64,000 nucleotides of DNA, taken from NCBI GenBank assembly GCA_963702535.1, contig CAVPDG010000024.1, positions 186,001 to 250,000 of the forward strand. Reading direction: 5' to 3'. The stretch is from CAVPDG01 sp963702535 (GTDB taxonomy: Bacteria > Chloroflexota > Anaerolineae > Anaerolineales > UBA4823). Under the pieces are notes generated by a model that was given only the letters and a program-made list of their open reading frames with translations, was not told where the DNA came from and searched no databases. Position numbers and translations under genes: made by a program. This document shows, piece by piece, positions 43,193 to 52,085 of this stretch (the stretch's first letter is position 1; each line of letters begins with the position of its first letter).

Positions 43193-45012
43193 ATGAAAAA
43201 CCGCTACGATCTGGATACTCCAGATTTGGCGCCTGACCTGGAATGGATGCTCACGAGCGGGCAGGTCAGCAGCGCCTTGCTCCTGGAACGCTTGCTTCAG
43301 GAGTATTACCCCAGGATATTTCAACTGGCATATCTGATTCTCGATGACCGCCTCGCCGCCGGAGAGGCAGCGCGCCAGGTCTTCGTGGAGGCGATGCTCG
43401 CCGCCCATCGCTATATGGAGACAATGAGCGTTGATATTTGGCTGTATAGGATCGCTTGGGAAGTTTGTCTTAAAGCCGGTTCACGGCGCAGATCCCGCCC
43501 CGAGACCTCGGACAGCCTGCTCTCTGGCAAGCAGGAGGATGCCTGTTTGTGGCTGGCAGTAGAAGCGTTGGCTGTCTATCCCCAAAGGGCGCTCAGCTTG
43601 AATCTGTTGCTGGGCTGGTCGGTAGAGCTGATCAGCCGGGTGACCGGTGCTCCAGGAGCCGGATGTCGCCGAAGTTTTGCAATCTGCCCGCCGCGCCTTG
43701 CATGCAAGCTGCCCGCAAGCCGCATCGTCTGATGCGGAGTTGTCCCAGGAGCTCGTCCGGCTGTTCTCCCAGCGTTGGTCTGCTCCCGCGCCGGATGAGC
43801 TCGACCTCGCCGCGCTGGCGGTAGAGATTGGCAAGGCGACCTCCGCCCGGAAGAGGCGAGTAAAGCCCCTGGCGACCTTTCTGGAAGTTTCTCTGCTGGC
43901 GGTACTGGTGTTGGCAGCGGGCAGCTTCCTGATCCTGGCAGGGCGAGGTGAAAAGGAAGCCCAACCTGCTGCTGTCGCCATGCAGTCCACAGCCACTCCC
44001 CCTGCCAGGTCCACCGGCGCACCCTCTTCGGGATATGGATACAAGCCGACCATCGAATCGCCGTTGATGCCGCGCAGTTATGATTTCATCCCGGCGCCAA
44101 CCAACACCCCCACTCCGGCGGGAGTCCTGTATAGCAGCCAGGAGGGTGAAGGGCTGGCGCAGATCGCCTCCCAACTGGGGGTTTCAGTGGATGATCTCCG
44201 CCGTCTCAACCGCATCCTCGCCGATGAGCAGGTCGCCTACGGGCAGTTCTTGTATATACCGGGTAGCCTCTCCGAGCTCAACCTCAGGCGCACCACGCCA
44301 GTGCCTACGCCCCTGGCAACCCTGCCGCTGGAAACGCCTGCCTCACCAGCGGAAATCGCCGCGCTGATGTTCCCAGGAGATCCGACCTATTATACGGTGT
44401 GGATCGATGCGCTGCTGTTCATGCACCCGCAGCTACCCTTTTCGGATGTCCAGGATGTCCTGCGCATCCAGCTCTGGCTCAGCGACGACCAGGCGCTGTT
44501 AATCGGCGGACCCCTGAGTGAAGAACCCCGTGAAGTGTTATTGCAGGATCGGGAGGAGATCTTCATCGCCAGACCGGGTGAGGCAAATCCCTGGTTCCAG
44601 CCTGCCGATTCCACTGGCAGGACCGCCGTACTTCGATCTGCGCCTTGTGTATGGCGCCACTGCTTTGCTCCGGCGCCCATCGACGTATGGTTATGAGAAG
44701 TACCAGCTCTCCGGAGAGGAGACCATCGCCGGTCGACCGGCGTGGAAGGTCGCCGTGCTGGATGAGCAGATGGCGCCGGAAGTCGAGATCAGCATTGACA
44801 AGGAAACCGGTTTTATCTTGAAATACGCGCGTCAAGATCGTTCCCGCCAAGACCGGGAGACACGCGCCTTTTCGCCCCTGGATGTGGTGATAGCCAGCAT
44901 CGAATATAATGTCGATTTTCCCCAGGATCTGTTCAATCCGCGCCTGCCCTGGCGAGGCGGCTATGCCTGGGAGCACAGTGGGGCGCCTCAGCGTGCCACG
45001 CCAGCCCCTTGA
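43193..45012 (+). CDS. Sigma-factor-like / membrane-anchored LysM fusion protein, twice frameshifted
   Basis: Merged, the locus codes for about 605 residues in an unusual order. Residues 1-185 look like an ECF sigma factor: region 2 (ERLLQEYYPRIFQLAYLILDD, VDIWLYRIAWEVCLKAG) and a region 4-like end (LLLGWSVELISRV, then VLQEPDVAEVLQSARRAL after a shift near 43646). A linker and one transmembrane helix (TFLEVSLLAVLVLAAGSFLIL) follow, then a Pro/Thr-rich stretch, a LysM domain (EGEGLAQIASQLGVSVDDLRRLN), and a lipoprotein-carrier-like C domain after a second shift near 44600 (LPIPLAGPPYFDLR, ISIDKETGFILKY). A membrane-tethered sigma-like regulator with an outside sensor is a possible reading. Confidence 0.72.
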
Positions 45013-45064
45013 GCTCGCTGGCAGTACTTGGCGTATTCTGGTTCGACCCATGATGGAGGATGAC

Positions 45065-45473
45065 ATGCCCGACAAAGTCAAAGATTGGATGAGCAGCCCG
45101 GTTGTGGTTGTCGACGCTGACAGCAGCGTCTCATACGCCCTGACCCTGATGCGCCGGCGCAATATCCACAGCCTGATAGTGGTGATGGGCGATGAAAAGC
45201 CTGTTTACGGCATCCTGACTACCACGGACATTCGCGATAAGATCATCATCGCCGAGCGAAACCCGGCGGAGACGCGCGTGCCGGGAGGTGATGACCTCCC
45301 CCGTGGTGATCGCCGATCCGGCGTGGTCTCTGCGCGAGTGCTCGCTCAAAATGCACGCCACGGGCATCCACCATATGCCCGTCGCCGACGAGCATGGCGT
45401 GCTCGTGGGCATGATCTCGGTGACCGATATCTTCCGCGCCGCTGAAGAGATCGGTTGGGGCAGGGAAAAATAG
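45065..45473 (+). CDS. CBS-domain pair protein, frameshifted
   Basis: The 135-residue product is a pair of CBS motifs, the Bateman module that senses adenine nucleotides. First half: VKDWMSSPVVVVDADSSVSYAL and GILTTTDIRDKI. At the CC of 45281-45282 an extra base shifts the frame; the second half reads VREVMTSPVVIADP and HMPVADEHGVLVGMISVTDIF. GGAGGA precedes ATG 45065. It stands between the sigma-like gene and pdhA. A stand-alone CBS protein usually regulates another enzyme, but the partner is not visible. Confidence 0.85.
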
Positions 45474-45483
45474 GCTCCGGAGT

Positions 45484-45511
45484 TTGATGATTAATCGAGA
45501 AATGGTATAAT
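45484..45511 (+). promoter_or_regulatory. Promoter of the pdh operon
   Basis: TTGATG (45484-45489) and TATAAT (45506-45511) are spaced by 16 bases, giving a leader of about 90 bases before pdhA. Confidence 0.65.
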
Positions 45512-45550
45512 TTAATTCGTGGTTGTTGAGTAAGACTTTATTGTCTGATG

Positions 45551-45585
45551 ACGCCGGGGTTCCCCCGGTGTTGTTTTGCATGTGC
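45551..45585 (+). promoter_or_regulatory. Hairpin plus palindrome in the pdhA leader, possible attenuator
   Basis: ACGCCGGGG (45551-45559) pairs with CCCCGGTGT (45563-45571) around a 3-base loop and is followed by TGTTTT, the layout of a weak intrinsic terminator inside the leader. TTGCATGTGCAA (45574-45585) next to it is a perfect 12-bp palindrome. Confidence 0.45.
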
Positions 45586-45605
45586 AACAATCGAGAGGGT
45601 TATGA

Positions 45606-46583
45606 ATGGAAAAACAGGAATATTTGGATCTTTACTACCAGATGGTCATGATCCGTCTGGTGGAAGAGCAGGCTGCGCAGCTTTACCAGCAAGGTAAGAT
45701 CGGCGGCTTTCTGCACCTGTACATCGGGCAGGAGGCAGTCAGCACCGGCTTGGTCTCCGCGCGCGAGCCGCGCGACCGGGTGATCACGGCGTACCGTGAT
45801 CATGGCGTTGCCATCAACTGCGGTATCCCCGCCAACCAGGTAGTGGCTGAGCTATTAGGCAAAGCCACCGGTTGCTCGCAGGGTAAAGGGGGGTCCATGC
45901 ACATGGCGGACGTCAAGAAGAATTTTTGGGGCGGGCATGCCATCGTCGGCGCCCACCTGCCCATCGCCAGCGGATTGGCGCTGGGAGATAAATATGCCGG
46001 CAATGACAACGTGACCATCTGCATGTTCGGGGATGGCGCTACGAATATCGGCTATTTCCATGAAGCGCTCAATCTGTCCAAAGTCTGGGGCTTGCGGGTC
46101 TTATGGGTGTGCGAGAACAACCAGTATGGCATGGGTACGGCAGTCGAGCGTGCTTCTGCCGTATCTGAGATCCGGCAGAAAGCGGAGGGCTATTCCATCC
46201 GCAACAGCCGGGTGGACGGCATGGATGTATTAGCCGTGCGCCAGGCGACCCTGGATGCCTTCGAGTACATCCGCCGGGAAGGCACGCCATACTTCCTGGA
46301 GGTTTTGACCTACCGCTACCGCGGCCACTCCATGGGCGACCCGGAGCGTTACCGCCCTTCCGAAGAAGTGCGCAAGTGGCAGGAGAACGACCCCATCGGC
46401 ATCTACACTCGCCGCCTGCTGGCAGACAAAATCGCTGTGCAGGAAGAGCTGGACCAGGTGGATGCACTTGTCGAGGCAGAGGTGGCGGAAGCCGTGCGCT
46501 TTGCCGAAAACAGCCCGGAGCCAGCTCCAGAAGCGCTCTTCGAGCATATCTACGCCGGTTCATCGAACCAGCTCAGCGACTGA
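45606..46583 (+). CDS. pdhA: Pyruvate (or related 2-oxoacid) dehydrogenase E1 alpha subunit
   Basis: E1 alpha binds thiamine diphosphate with the GDG...N motif: FGDGATNIGYFHEALNL at 141-157 ending in CENNQYGMGT near residue 169. YRGHSMGDP is the conserved loop around the phosphorylation site of mitochondrial homologues. Length 325 is typical. GAGAGGG precedes the ATG. pdhB and pdhC follow in one operon. An acetoin dehydrogenase function is the main alternative, since both families share this arrangement. Confidence 0.93.
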   Translation: MEKQEYLDLYYQMVMIRLVEEQAAQLYQQGKIGGFLHLYIGQEAVSTGLVSAREPRDRVITAYRDHGVAINCGIPANQVVAELLGKATGCSQGKGGSMHMADVKKNFWGGHAIVGAHLPIASGLALGDKYAGNDNVTICMFGDGATNIGYFHEALNLSKVWGLRVLWVCENNQYGMGTAVERASAVSEIRQKAEGYSIRNSRVDGMDVLAVRQATLDAFEYIRREGTPYFLEVLTYRYRGHSMGDPERYRPSEEVRKWQENDPIGIYTRRLLADKIAVQEELDQVDALVEAEVAEAVRFAENSPEPAPEALFEHIYAGSSNQLSD

Positions 46584-46601
46584 TTGTTTTTAGAGGAAAA
46601 T

Positions 46602-47573
46602 ATGGCAAGAATTACGATGCGCGAAGCCATCTCCCAGGCTCTATGGGAGGAAATGGAACGCGATCCATCCGTCTTTATCCTGGGTGAAGAAGTGGGGGTG
46701 TGGGGCGGCACCTACGCGGTTACCAAGGGCTTTTACGATCATTTTGGCGCGGAGCGCGTGCGCGATACCCCCATCGCCGAAGCTGCCATCATCGGCGCAG
46801 CCATCGGCGCGGCGCTGACCGGCTTGCGTCCGGTGGCAGAATTGATGACGATCAATTTCGCTTTCTCTGCCATGGACCATATCGTCAACGAGGCTGCCAA
46901 GCTGCATTACATGTTCGGCGGTCAGTTTGTCCTGCCCATGGTCATGCGCGCCGTCGGCGGCGGCGGCAGGCAGCTCGGCGCTACCCATTCCCAGACCCCC
47001 GACGCGGTGTTCGCCCACTTTCCAGGCCTGGTCGTCGTCGCACCCGGCACGCCGGAAGATGCCAAGGGCATGCTGAAGTCAGCCATCCGCTCCAACGACC
47101 CGGTGCTGTTCATCGAGCACGCCACGCTGTACCAGGTGCGCGGGGATGTGCCGGAGGGTGAGATCCTGACCCCGCTGGGCAAATCCAAGATCCAGCGTCC
47201 GGGTGGCGATGTCACCATCGTCACGTACAGCAAAATGCTGGAGATCTCCACCAAGGCAGCGGACCAGCTTGCCAAAGAAGGGATTGAAGCTGAGATCGTC
47301 GACCTGCGCTCCTTGCGACCGCTGGACATGGAGCCGGTCATTGCATCCTTCAAAAAGACCAACCGGGCAGTGATCGTGGAGGAGGGCTGGCGCTCGTACG
47401 GCGTAGGGTCGGAGGTCGCCGCACGTATCTACGAGGAAGCCTTCGATTACGTGGATGTGCCGGTCAAGCGCGTCGCTCAGAAGGAAGTGCCCCTGCCGTA
47501 CAACCGGGATCTCGAGCAGATGGCTCTCCCGCAAGTAGAAGATGTGGTGCGGGCGGTCAAGGAGGTGCTGTAA
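46602..47573 (+). CDS. pdhB: 2-oxoacid dehydrogenase E1 beta subunit
   Basis: The beta subunit completes the E1 thiamine site. MARITMREAISQALWEEMERDP, ILGEEVGVWGGTY and GLRPVAELMTINFAFSAMDHI are characteristic; the transketolase C domain holds VIVEEGWRSYGVGSE. ATG 46602 follows AGAGGAAA; an earlier TTG at 46584 is less likely. It overlaps E2 in a TAATG junction. The 323-residue length is normal. Confidence 0.95.
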   Translation: MARITMREAISQALWEEMERDPSVFILGEEVGVWGGTYAVTKGFYDHFGAERVRDTPIAEAAIIGAAIGAALTGLRPVAELMTINFAFSAMDHIVNEAAKLHYMFGGQFVLPMVMRAVGGGGRQLGATHSQTPDAVFAHFPGLVVVAPGTPEDAKGMLKSAIRSNDPVLFIEHATLYQVRGDVPEGEILTPLGKSKIQRPGGDVTIVTYSKMLEISTKAADQLAKEGIEAEIVDLRSLRPLDMEPVIASFKKTNRAVIVEEGWRSYGVGSEVAARIYEEAFDYVDVPVKRVAQKEVPLPYNRDLEQMALPQVEDVVRAVKEVL

Positions 47574-48838
47574 TGGCTCAAATCGTCAACATGCCCAAAC
47601 TGGGCTTCGATATGGCTGAGGGCACCCTGGTGCGCTGGGTTGTCCAGGAAGGGGAGACGGTTGCCAAGGGCGGCGTGCTGGCTGAGATCGAGACGGATAA
47701 AGCCACCGTCGAGGTCGAGTCGGCTTACGATGGCGTGGTTGCCAGCCACCTGGTAAAGACCGGCGATATTGTGCCGGTCAATACCCCCATTGCGGTGATC
47801 ACTGCCCCCGGCGAGAAATACGAAGCAGCAGGACCTGCGAGCGCAGAAGCGCCTGTCACAACCCCGGCTGCGGCGCCGGTGTCCAGCACCCTGGTTGAGC
47901 CATCCATCCCCTCGCCAGCAGAGGAAGGAGAAGTGAACCTCCCCGGCGGGTTGAAAGCCTCCCCGCTGGCGCGGCGCATAGCGCAAGAAGGGGGTATCGA
48001 CCTGCGTCTGGTCCCCGGGTCTGGACCGGGAGGACGGGTGACCAAGAAAGATGTCGAGGCTTATCTCCTCCAGCCTGCGCCACAGCCTGTTCAGGCGCTG
48101 CCCTCAGCCGGCGCTGTACCACCGCTTCCGCTGCCCAGCGAGGCGCCTCGCCTCACGGATGAGCTCGTCCCTCTCAATCGCTTGCGCTCCATTATCGCGC
48201 GGCGCATGGTGGAGGCAAAGCAGCAGGTGCCGCACTTCTACGTGACCCATGAATATGACATGGAGGCATTGATGTCCCTGCGCCAGCAGGTGAACAGCCT
48301 CCTGGCGGAAGACCAAAAAACATCGGTCAACGATTACCTGGTCAAGGCGGTTGCGCTGGCGCTGCGCGAGTTCCCCAATCTGAACGCCTCGCTCTCCGGC
48401 GAGCAGATTTTACGCCATGCCGCCGTCCATATCGGGATTGCCGTGGCTGTTGAGGGCGGTTTGCTCACCATCGTCTGCCGCGACGCCGACCGCAAGCCCC
48501 TGCGCCAGATCTCGACCGAGGTGCGCCAGATGGCTGCCCGGGCGCGCGAAGGCAAAGTCCGCCCGGAGGATATTGAGGGCTCAACTTTCTCGCTCAGCAA
48601 TCTGGGCATGTTCGATGTAGAGCACTTCATCGCCATCATCAACCCACCCGAGGCGGCGATCCTGGCGCTGGGATCTGTGCGCGAGCTGCCCGTGGTGAAA
48701 GATGGCACGGTGGCGCCTGGGCTGCGCATGAAAGCCACCCTCTCCGTTGATCACCGCGTCAGCGATGGCGCAGAAGCAGCGCGCTTCTTGCAAGCCGTTG
48801 CTCGCACCATTGAGCAGCCCATGCTGCTCCTGATCTGA
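47573..48838 (+). CDS. pdhC: Dihydrolipoamide acyltransferase E2 component
   Basis: A lipoyl domain with Lys43 in ETDKATVEV is followed by a Pro/Ala linker, a peripheral subunit-binding domain (ASPLARRIAQEGGIDLRLV near 128, GSGPGGRVTKKDV), a second Pro-rich linker, and the acyltransferase core ending in the catalytic SVDHRVSDGAEAARFL. It carries the acyl group between E1 and CoA. The E3 dihydrolipoamide dehydrogenase that should accompany it is not downstream; it must be elsewhere. Confidence 0.96.
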   Translation: MAQIVNMPKLGFDMAEGTLVRWVVQEGETVAKGGVLAEIETDKATVEVESAYDGVVASHLVKTGDIVPVNTPIAVITAPGEKYEAAGPASAEAPVTTPAAAPVSSTLVEPSIPSPAEEGEVNLPGGLKASPLARRIAQEGGIDLRLVPGSGPGGRVTKKDVEAYLLQPAPQPVQALPSAGAVPPLPLPSEAPRLTDELVPLNRLRSIIARRMVEAKQQVPHFYVTHEYDMEALMSLRQQVNSLLAEDQKTSVNDYLVKAVALALREFPNLNASLSGEQILRHAAVHIGIAVAVEGGLLTIVCRDADRKPLRQISTEVRQMAARAREGKVRPEDIEGSTFSLSNLGMFDVEHFIAIINPPEAAILALGSVRELPVVKDGTVAPGLRMKATLSVDHRVSDGAEAARFLQAVARTIEQPMLLLI

Positions 48839-48907
48839 CCCGGCTTTTCGGGACCGGTTGGCTGTGTGATTGGCGTGGGGATTCATTCATAACAGGTGAT
48901 GCTTCCA

Positions 48908-49477
48908 ATGACGTCTGCGGTTTATGAGCTCAGCTACCTGAAAGCCGGCATCGAGATCCTGGAAGAATACCTGCTTTCCGATGACCTGTACTGGGCGATC
49001 GGTGCAAGCCCGCCGCCTGGCGAGCCAGCATTTCGCCAGCTCACCCTGGGAGGCTTACTGCTGAACGAGCAGCGCTTGCTCGGACGGCAGCTCTCGCCCA
49101 TGCTGGATCAGCAGCGGCAGGATTGCCGCGCCAGCCTGCAGGATTTCATCTACCGGCGCCGGGTTGCCTGGGAGCGAAAATCCTCGCGCGAATTCCAGGC
49201 GCGCTTGAAGCTCTGGACAAACTACCTCACGGAGTATCGTGAAGATCCGGAAAACCATGCCGACCGTTACGCTTACGAGGTGGAGCGGCGCGTGATGCTG
49301 CAGTTGTTGACCCCCTATGCAAGAATGACCCCCAGTGCAGAGCAAGACTTGTTGGGCAGCCTGGATTTGCTGCTGCAGGCGGCATTCGTTGCAGGACCGT
49401 TTATCTGGGAGGCAGAGATCGCCGGTGGGTTTGACCGGCGAGTTTTCTGGTACCTTTTTGGGGGATTGCGCAGGTGA
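48908..49477 (+). CDS. Hypothetical helical protein
   Basis: The 189-residue product is rich in helix-forming residues and aromatic positions: YELSYLKAGIEILEEYLLSDDLYWAIG at the start, EQRLLGRQLSPMLDQQRQDCRA in the middle and a C-terminal LGSLDLLLQAAFVAGPF. No signal or membrane segment is clear. ATG 48908 follows CAGGTG; ATG 48899 and GTG 48896 are alternatives. It overlaps the downstream MFS start by four bases, so the two are probably co-translated. I do not recognise the family. Confidence 0.65.
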   Translation: MTSAVYELSYLKAGIEILEEYLLSDDLYWAIGASPPPGEPAFRQLTLGGLLLNEQRLLGRQLSPMLDQQRQDCRASLQDFIYRRRVAWERKSSREFQARLKLWTNYLTEYREDPENHADRYAYEVERRVMLQLLTPYARMTPSAEQDLLGSLDLLLQAAFVAGPFIWEAEIAGGFDRRVFWYLFGGLRR

Positions 49478-50714
49478 AGCGCATCCGTATCTCAGTTGCG
49501 CCAGCGGATGTCCCTCCCCAACAGAAGAAAAATTTCCTGAATGTGCAGGTCGATGCGGTGGGGATCGGGCTGGCGAATGCCGCAGCGTCCTTCCTGCCGA
49601 TTTTCCTCGCTCGCCTGGATGCCACCACATACCAAATCGGTCTGCTCACCTCCATGCCTGCCCTTGCGGGTCTCCTGCTCTCGATACCTGTCGGCAGCTT
49701 CTTGCAAAGGCAGCGCAAGATTGTGCCCTGGTTCAGCGTTTCACGCCTGGTGGTGGTTGCCTGTTATGCTGTCACCGGGTTGGTTGGCTTTTTTTTCCTC
49801 CGCAGGCTATGGTCAAGGCGGTTCTCCTGATCTGGGCATTTGCCACACTTCCCCAGACGATCCTGGCGGTATCGTTCTGGGTGGTGATGAATGAAGTCGC
49901 CGGTCCTGCTCATCGCTATGAGCTGATGAGCCGGCGCTGGTCGATCCTGGGGTTGACCACCGCGGTCACAACCCTGGTCGCAGGACAAATGCTGGACTCT
50001 ATCCCCTTCCCACTGAACTACCAGATCCTGTTCCTGTTCCTGTCCCTGGGTGGTTTGGTCAGTTATTATTTCTCGAGTCATATTCGCATTCCGGATGTGG
50101 AACCGCCGCCGCGTGAAAGTGGGGTTTCTGTCCGGCGCCAGGCGAGCAATTACGTCGCCCTGGTCAAAGGTCAGCCGGAGTTCCTTTCCTTTTTAAACAA
50201 GCGCTTTATCTTCCAGATGGGAATTCTGCTGGCGACGCCACTGCTGCCCCTGTTCTACGTGCGCGAATTGAATGCCAGCAATGCCTGGATCGGCTTTATC
50301 AATACGGTGCAAGCCTGCCTGCTTCTCTTTGGATATTTCTGGTGGCCGCGTGTGAGCCGCACGCGCGGCTCGCGCACGGTTCTATTATGGACGACCTTGG
50401 GATTATCCATCTATCCCGCCCTGGTCGCTGTGAGTCACGATGTTGCGACCGTTGCCCTCCTGACAGCGCTTGCCAGTATCTTTCAGGCTGGCATCGACCT
50501 GGTTTTCTTCGACGAGCTGATGAAAACGATACCGGTCCAGTACAGCGCCACTTTTGTGTCCATCGCCCAGAGCGCCCAAAATCTTGCCGGAGTCATCGCG
50601 CCGATGGCGGGTTCTTCTATCGCTTCACGGGTGGGAGTCCGCATGGCGCTGGGCGCCAGCTCCCTGGTGCGTTTTGCCGGTTTCGCATCCTTTGCCCGGC
50701 GTAAGAAAGCATAA
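49474..50714 (+). CDS. MFS transporter, frameshifted in an 8-T homopolymer
   Basis: The N-terminal half has GLANAAASFLPIFLARLDATTYQIGLLTSMPALAGLLLSIPVG, a typical first MFS helix pair with loop. At the T run 49789-49796 the frame breaks: one piece ends in LVGFFFLRRLW and the membrane segments continue in the next frame with MVKAVLLIWAFATLPQTILAV. The rest holds about eight more helices to 50714. The total of 1,241 bases is 3n+2. The GTG start at 49474 overlaps the previous stop. Substrate is unknown; it resembles drug/metabolite permeases of the MFS_1 group. Confidence 0.83.
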
Positions 50715-50753
50715 ATATTTCGTTAGAATGCTATACAATAGGTGTACAATATA

Positions 50754-50782
50754 TTGACAATTACCCTGGGCTATGTTATTAT
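50754..50782 (+). promoter_or_regulatory. Sigma70 promoter of the M50 protease gene
   Basis: TTGACA (50754-50759) and TATTAT (50777-50782) are separated by 17 bases in a locally AT-rich stretch (50720-50800). The leader to the start codon is about 85 bases and holds GC-rich AGCGCATGCCGTGG. Confidence 0.85.
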
Positions 50783-50873
50783 TTATATACATAAAAACGG
50801 TGCTGCGCGAAGCGCATGCCGTGGAACGCTTGGATATCAGATTATGTGTTTAGGAAAGCGGAGATGATAAAAA

Positions 50874-51989
50874 ATGGGCGCGAGCATTAAATTAGGCAAA
50901 ATATGGGGGATACCGGTTGGTTTGCATCCCAGCTGGTTCATCATATTCCTTCTTCTGACCTGGTCTCTCTCGACCGGCTACTTCCCGCGTGAGTATGGGG
51001 AGCTCTCCCTCATGGCGCATATCGTTCTGGGCGTTCTGACTACGATCCTGTTCTTCGTCTCGGTCCTCGCCCACGAGCTGGGGCATTCCTTCCTGGCGTT
51101 GCGCAACCGCATCGCGGTCAAAGGCATCACCTTGTTCATCTTTGGCGGCGTTGCCCAGATCGCCGAGGAGCCAAAAACACCGGGAGCTGAGTTTCGCATC
51201 GCCATCGCCGGACCCTTGGTCAGCCTGGCGCTGGCGATCTTGTTCGGGATCGCCTACTTATTAGACCAGCAGATCCCTTACCTGGCGGCGCCCAGCGCTT
51301 ACCTGATGCGCATCAATTTCATCCTGGCGGTGTTCAACCTGATCCCTGGTTTCCCCTTGGATGGCGGTCGCGTGCTGCGCGCCTTCGTCTGGTGGCTGAA
51401 TAAAGATTTCTACAAAGCAACTAAAGTCGCCTCCTTCAGTGGTCAGATCGTAGCGTTTGGCTTCATCGGCTTTGGCGTATTGAGCCTCTTTCGCGGCGAT
51501 TTTATGAATGGTCTTTGGCTGGTCTTCATCGGCTGGTTCCTGCAGAATGCAGCCGCAACCGCCTATGCCCAAACCAATATGCAGCACCAGCTCCAGGATG
51601 TGCGTGTCGAGCAGGTCATGGAGCGCGATTGTGTGCGTGTCGCCAGCCTCACACCCGTCTCCCTGGTGGTTGACAACCAGGTCCTCACCGACGGGCAATC
51701 CTGCTTCTTCGTTGCCGACAACGGCAAGCTGCAGGGCTTGCTCACCTTGCGTGATATCTCGCAGATCCCGCAGCCGAAGTGGCGCTTTACAACGATGGGG
51801 CAGGCAATGGTCCCGGCAGAGCGTCTCGTCTCAGTTACGCCAGATACCGAGCTGTTGAAAGCCCTTCAGACCATGGATGACGCTAATCTGGCTCAAATGC
51901 CTGTCCTGGAGAACGGCAATCTGGTAGGAGTTCTCACCCGCGAGAATGTCCTGCATTACCTGCGGGTGCGGGCTGAGCTGAAGATATAA
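50874..51989 (+). CDS. Site-2 protease family membrane protein (M50) with CBS pair
   Basis: This intramembrane zinc protease has HELGH (His67, Glu68, His71) in a membrane helix and the third ligand in FPLDGGRVLR (Asp163). About six membrane segments occupy residues 14-235. The C-terminal 130 residues are two CBS motifs (VRVEQVMERDCVRVASL and TMGQAMVPAERLVSVTPD), as in the SpoIVFB-like sporulation or stress proteases. Such proteins cleave membrane-tethered transcription factors or anti-sigma factors; the sigma-like membrane protein at 43-45 kb could be a substrate, but that is speculation. GGAGAT precedes the ATG. Confidence 0.93.
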   Translation: MGASIKLGKIWGIPVGLHPSWFIIFLLLTWSLSTGYFPREYGELSLMAHIVLGVLTTILFFVSVLAHELGHSFLALRNRIAVKGITLFIFGGVAQIAEEPKTPGAEFRIAIAGPLVSLALAILFGIAYLLDQQIPYLAAPSAYLMRINFILAVFNLIPGFPLDGGRVLRAFVWWLNKDFYKATKVASFSGQIVAFGFIGFGVLSLFRGDFMNGLWLVFIGWFLQNAAATAYAQTNMQHQLQDVRVEQVMERDCVRVASLTPVSLVVDNQVLTDGQSCFFVADNGKLQGLLTLRDISQIPQPKWRFTTMGQAMVPAERLVSVTPDTELLKALQTMDDANLAQMPVLENGNLVGVLTRENVLHYLRVRAELKI

Positions 51990-52085
51990 CCGGTAAGTTG
52001 TTACACGTTTTTCAGGCATACAGCCTCCTTGACCTGCGGTCTTTGTGTTATCATGATTTGCAACCCCTGATAGAAGGAGGTCCGG

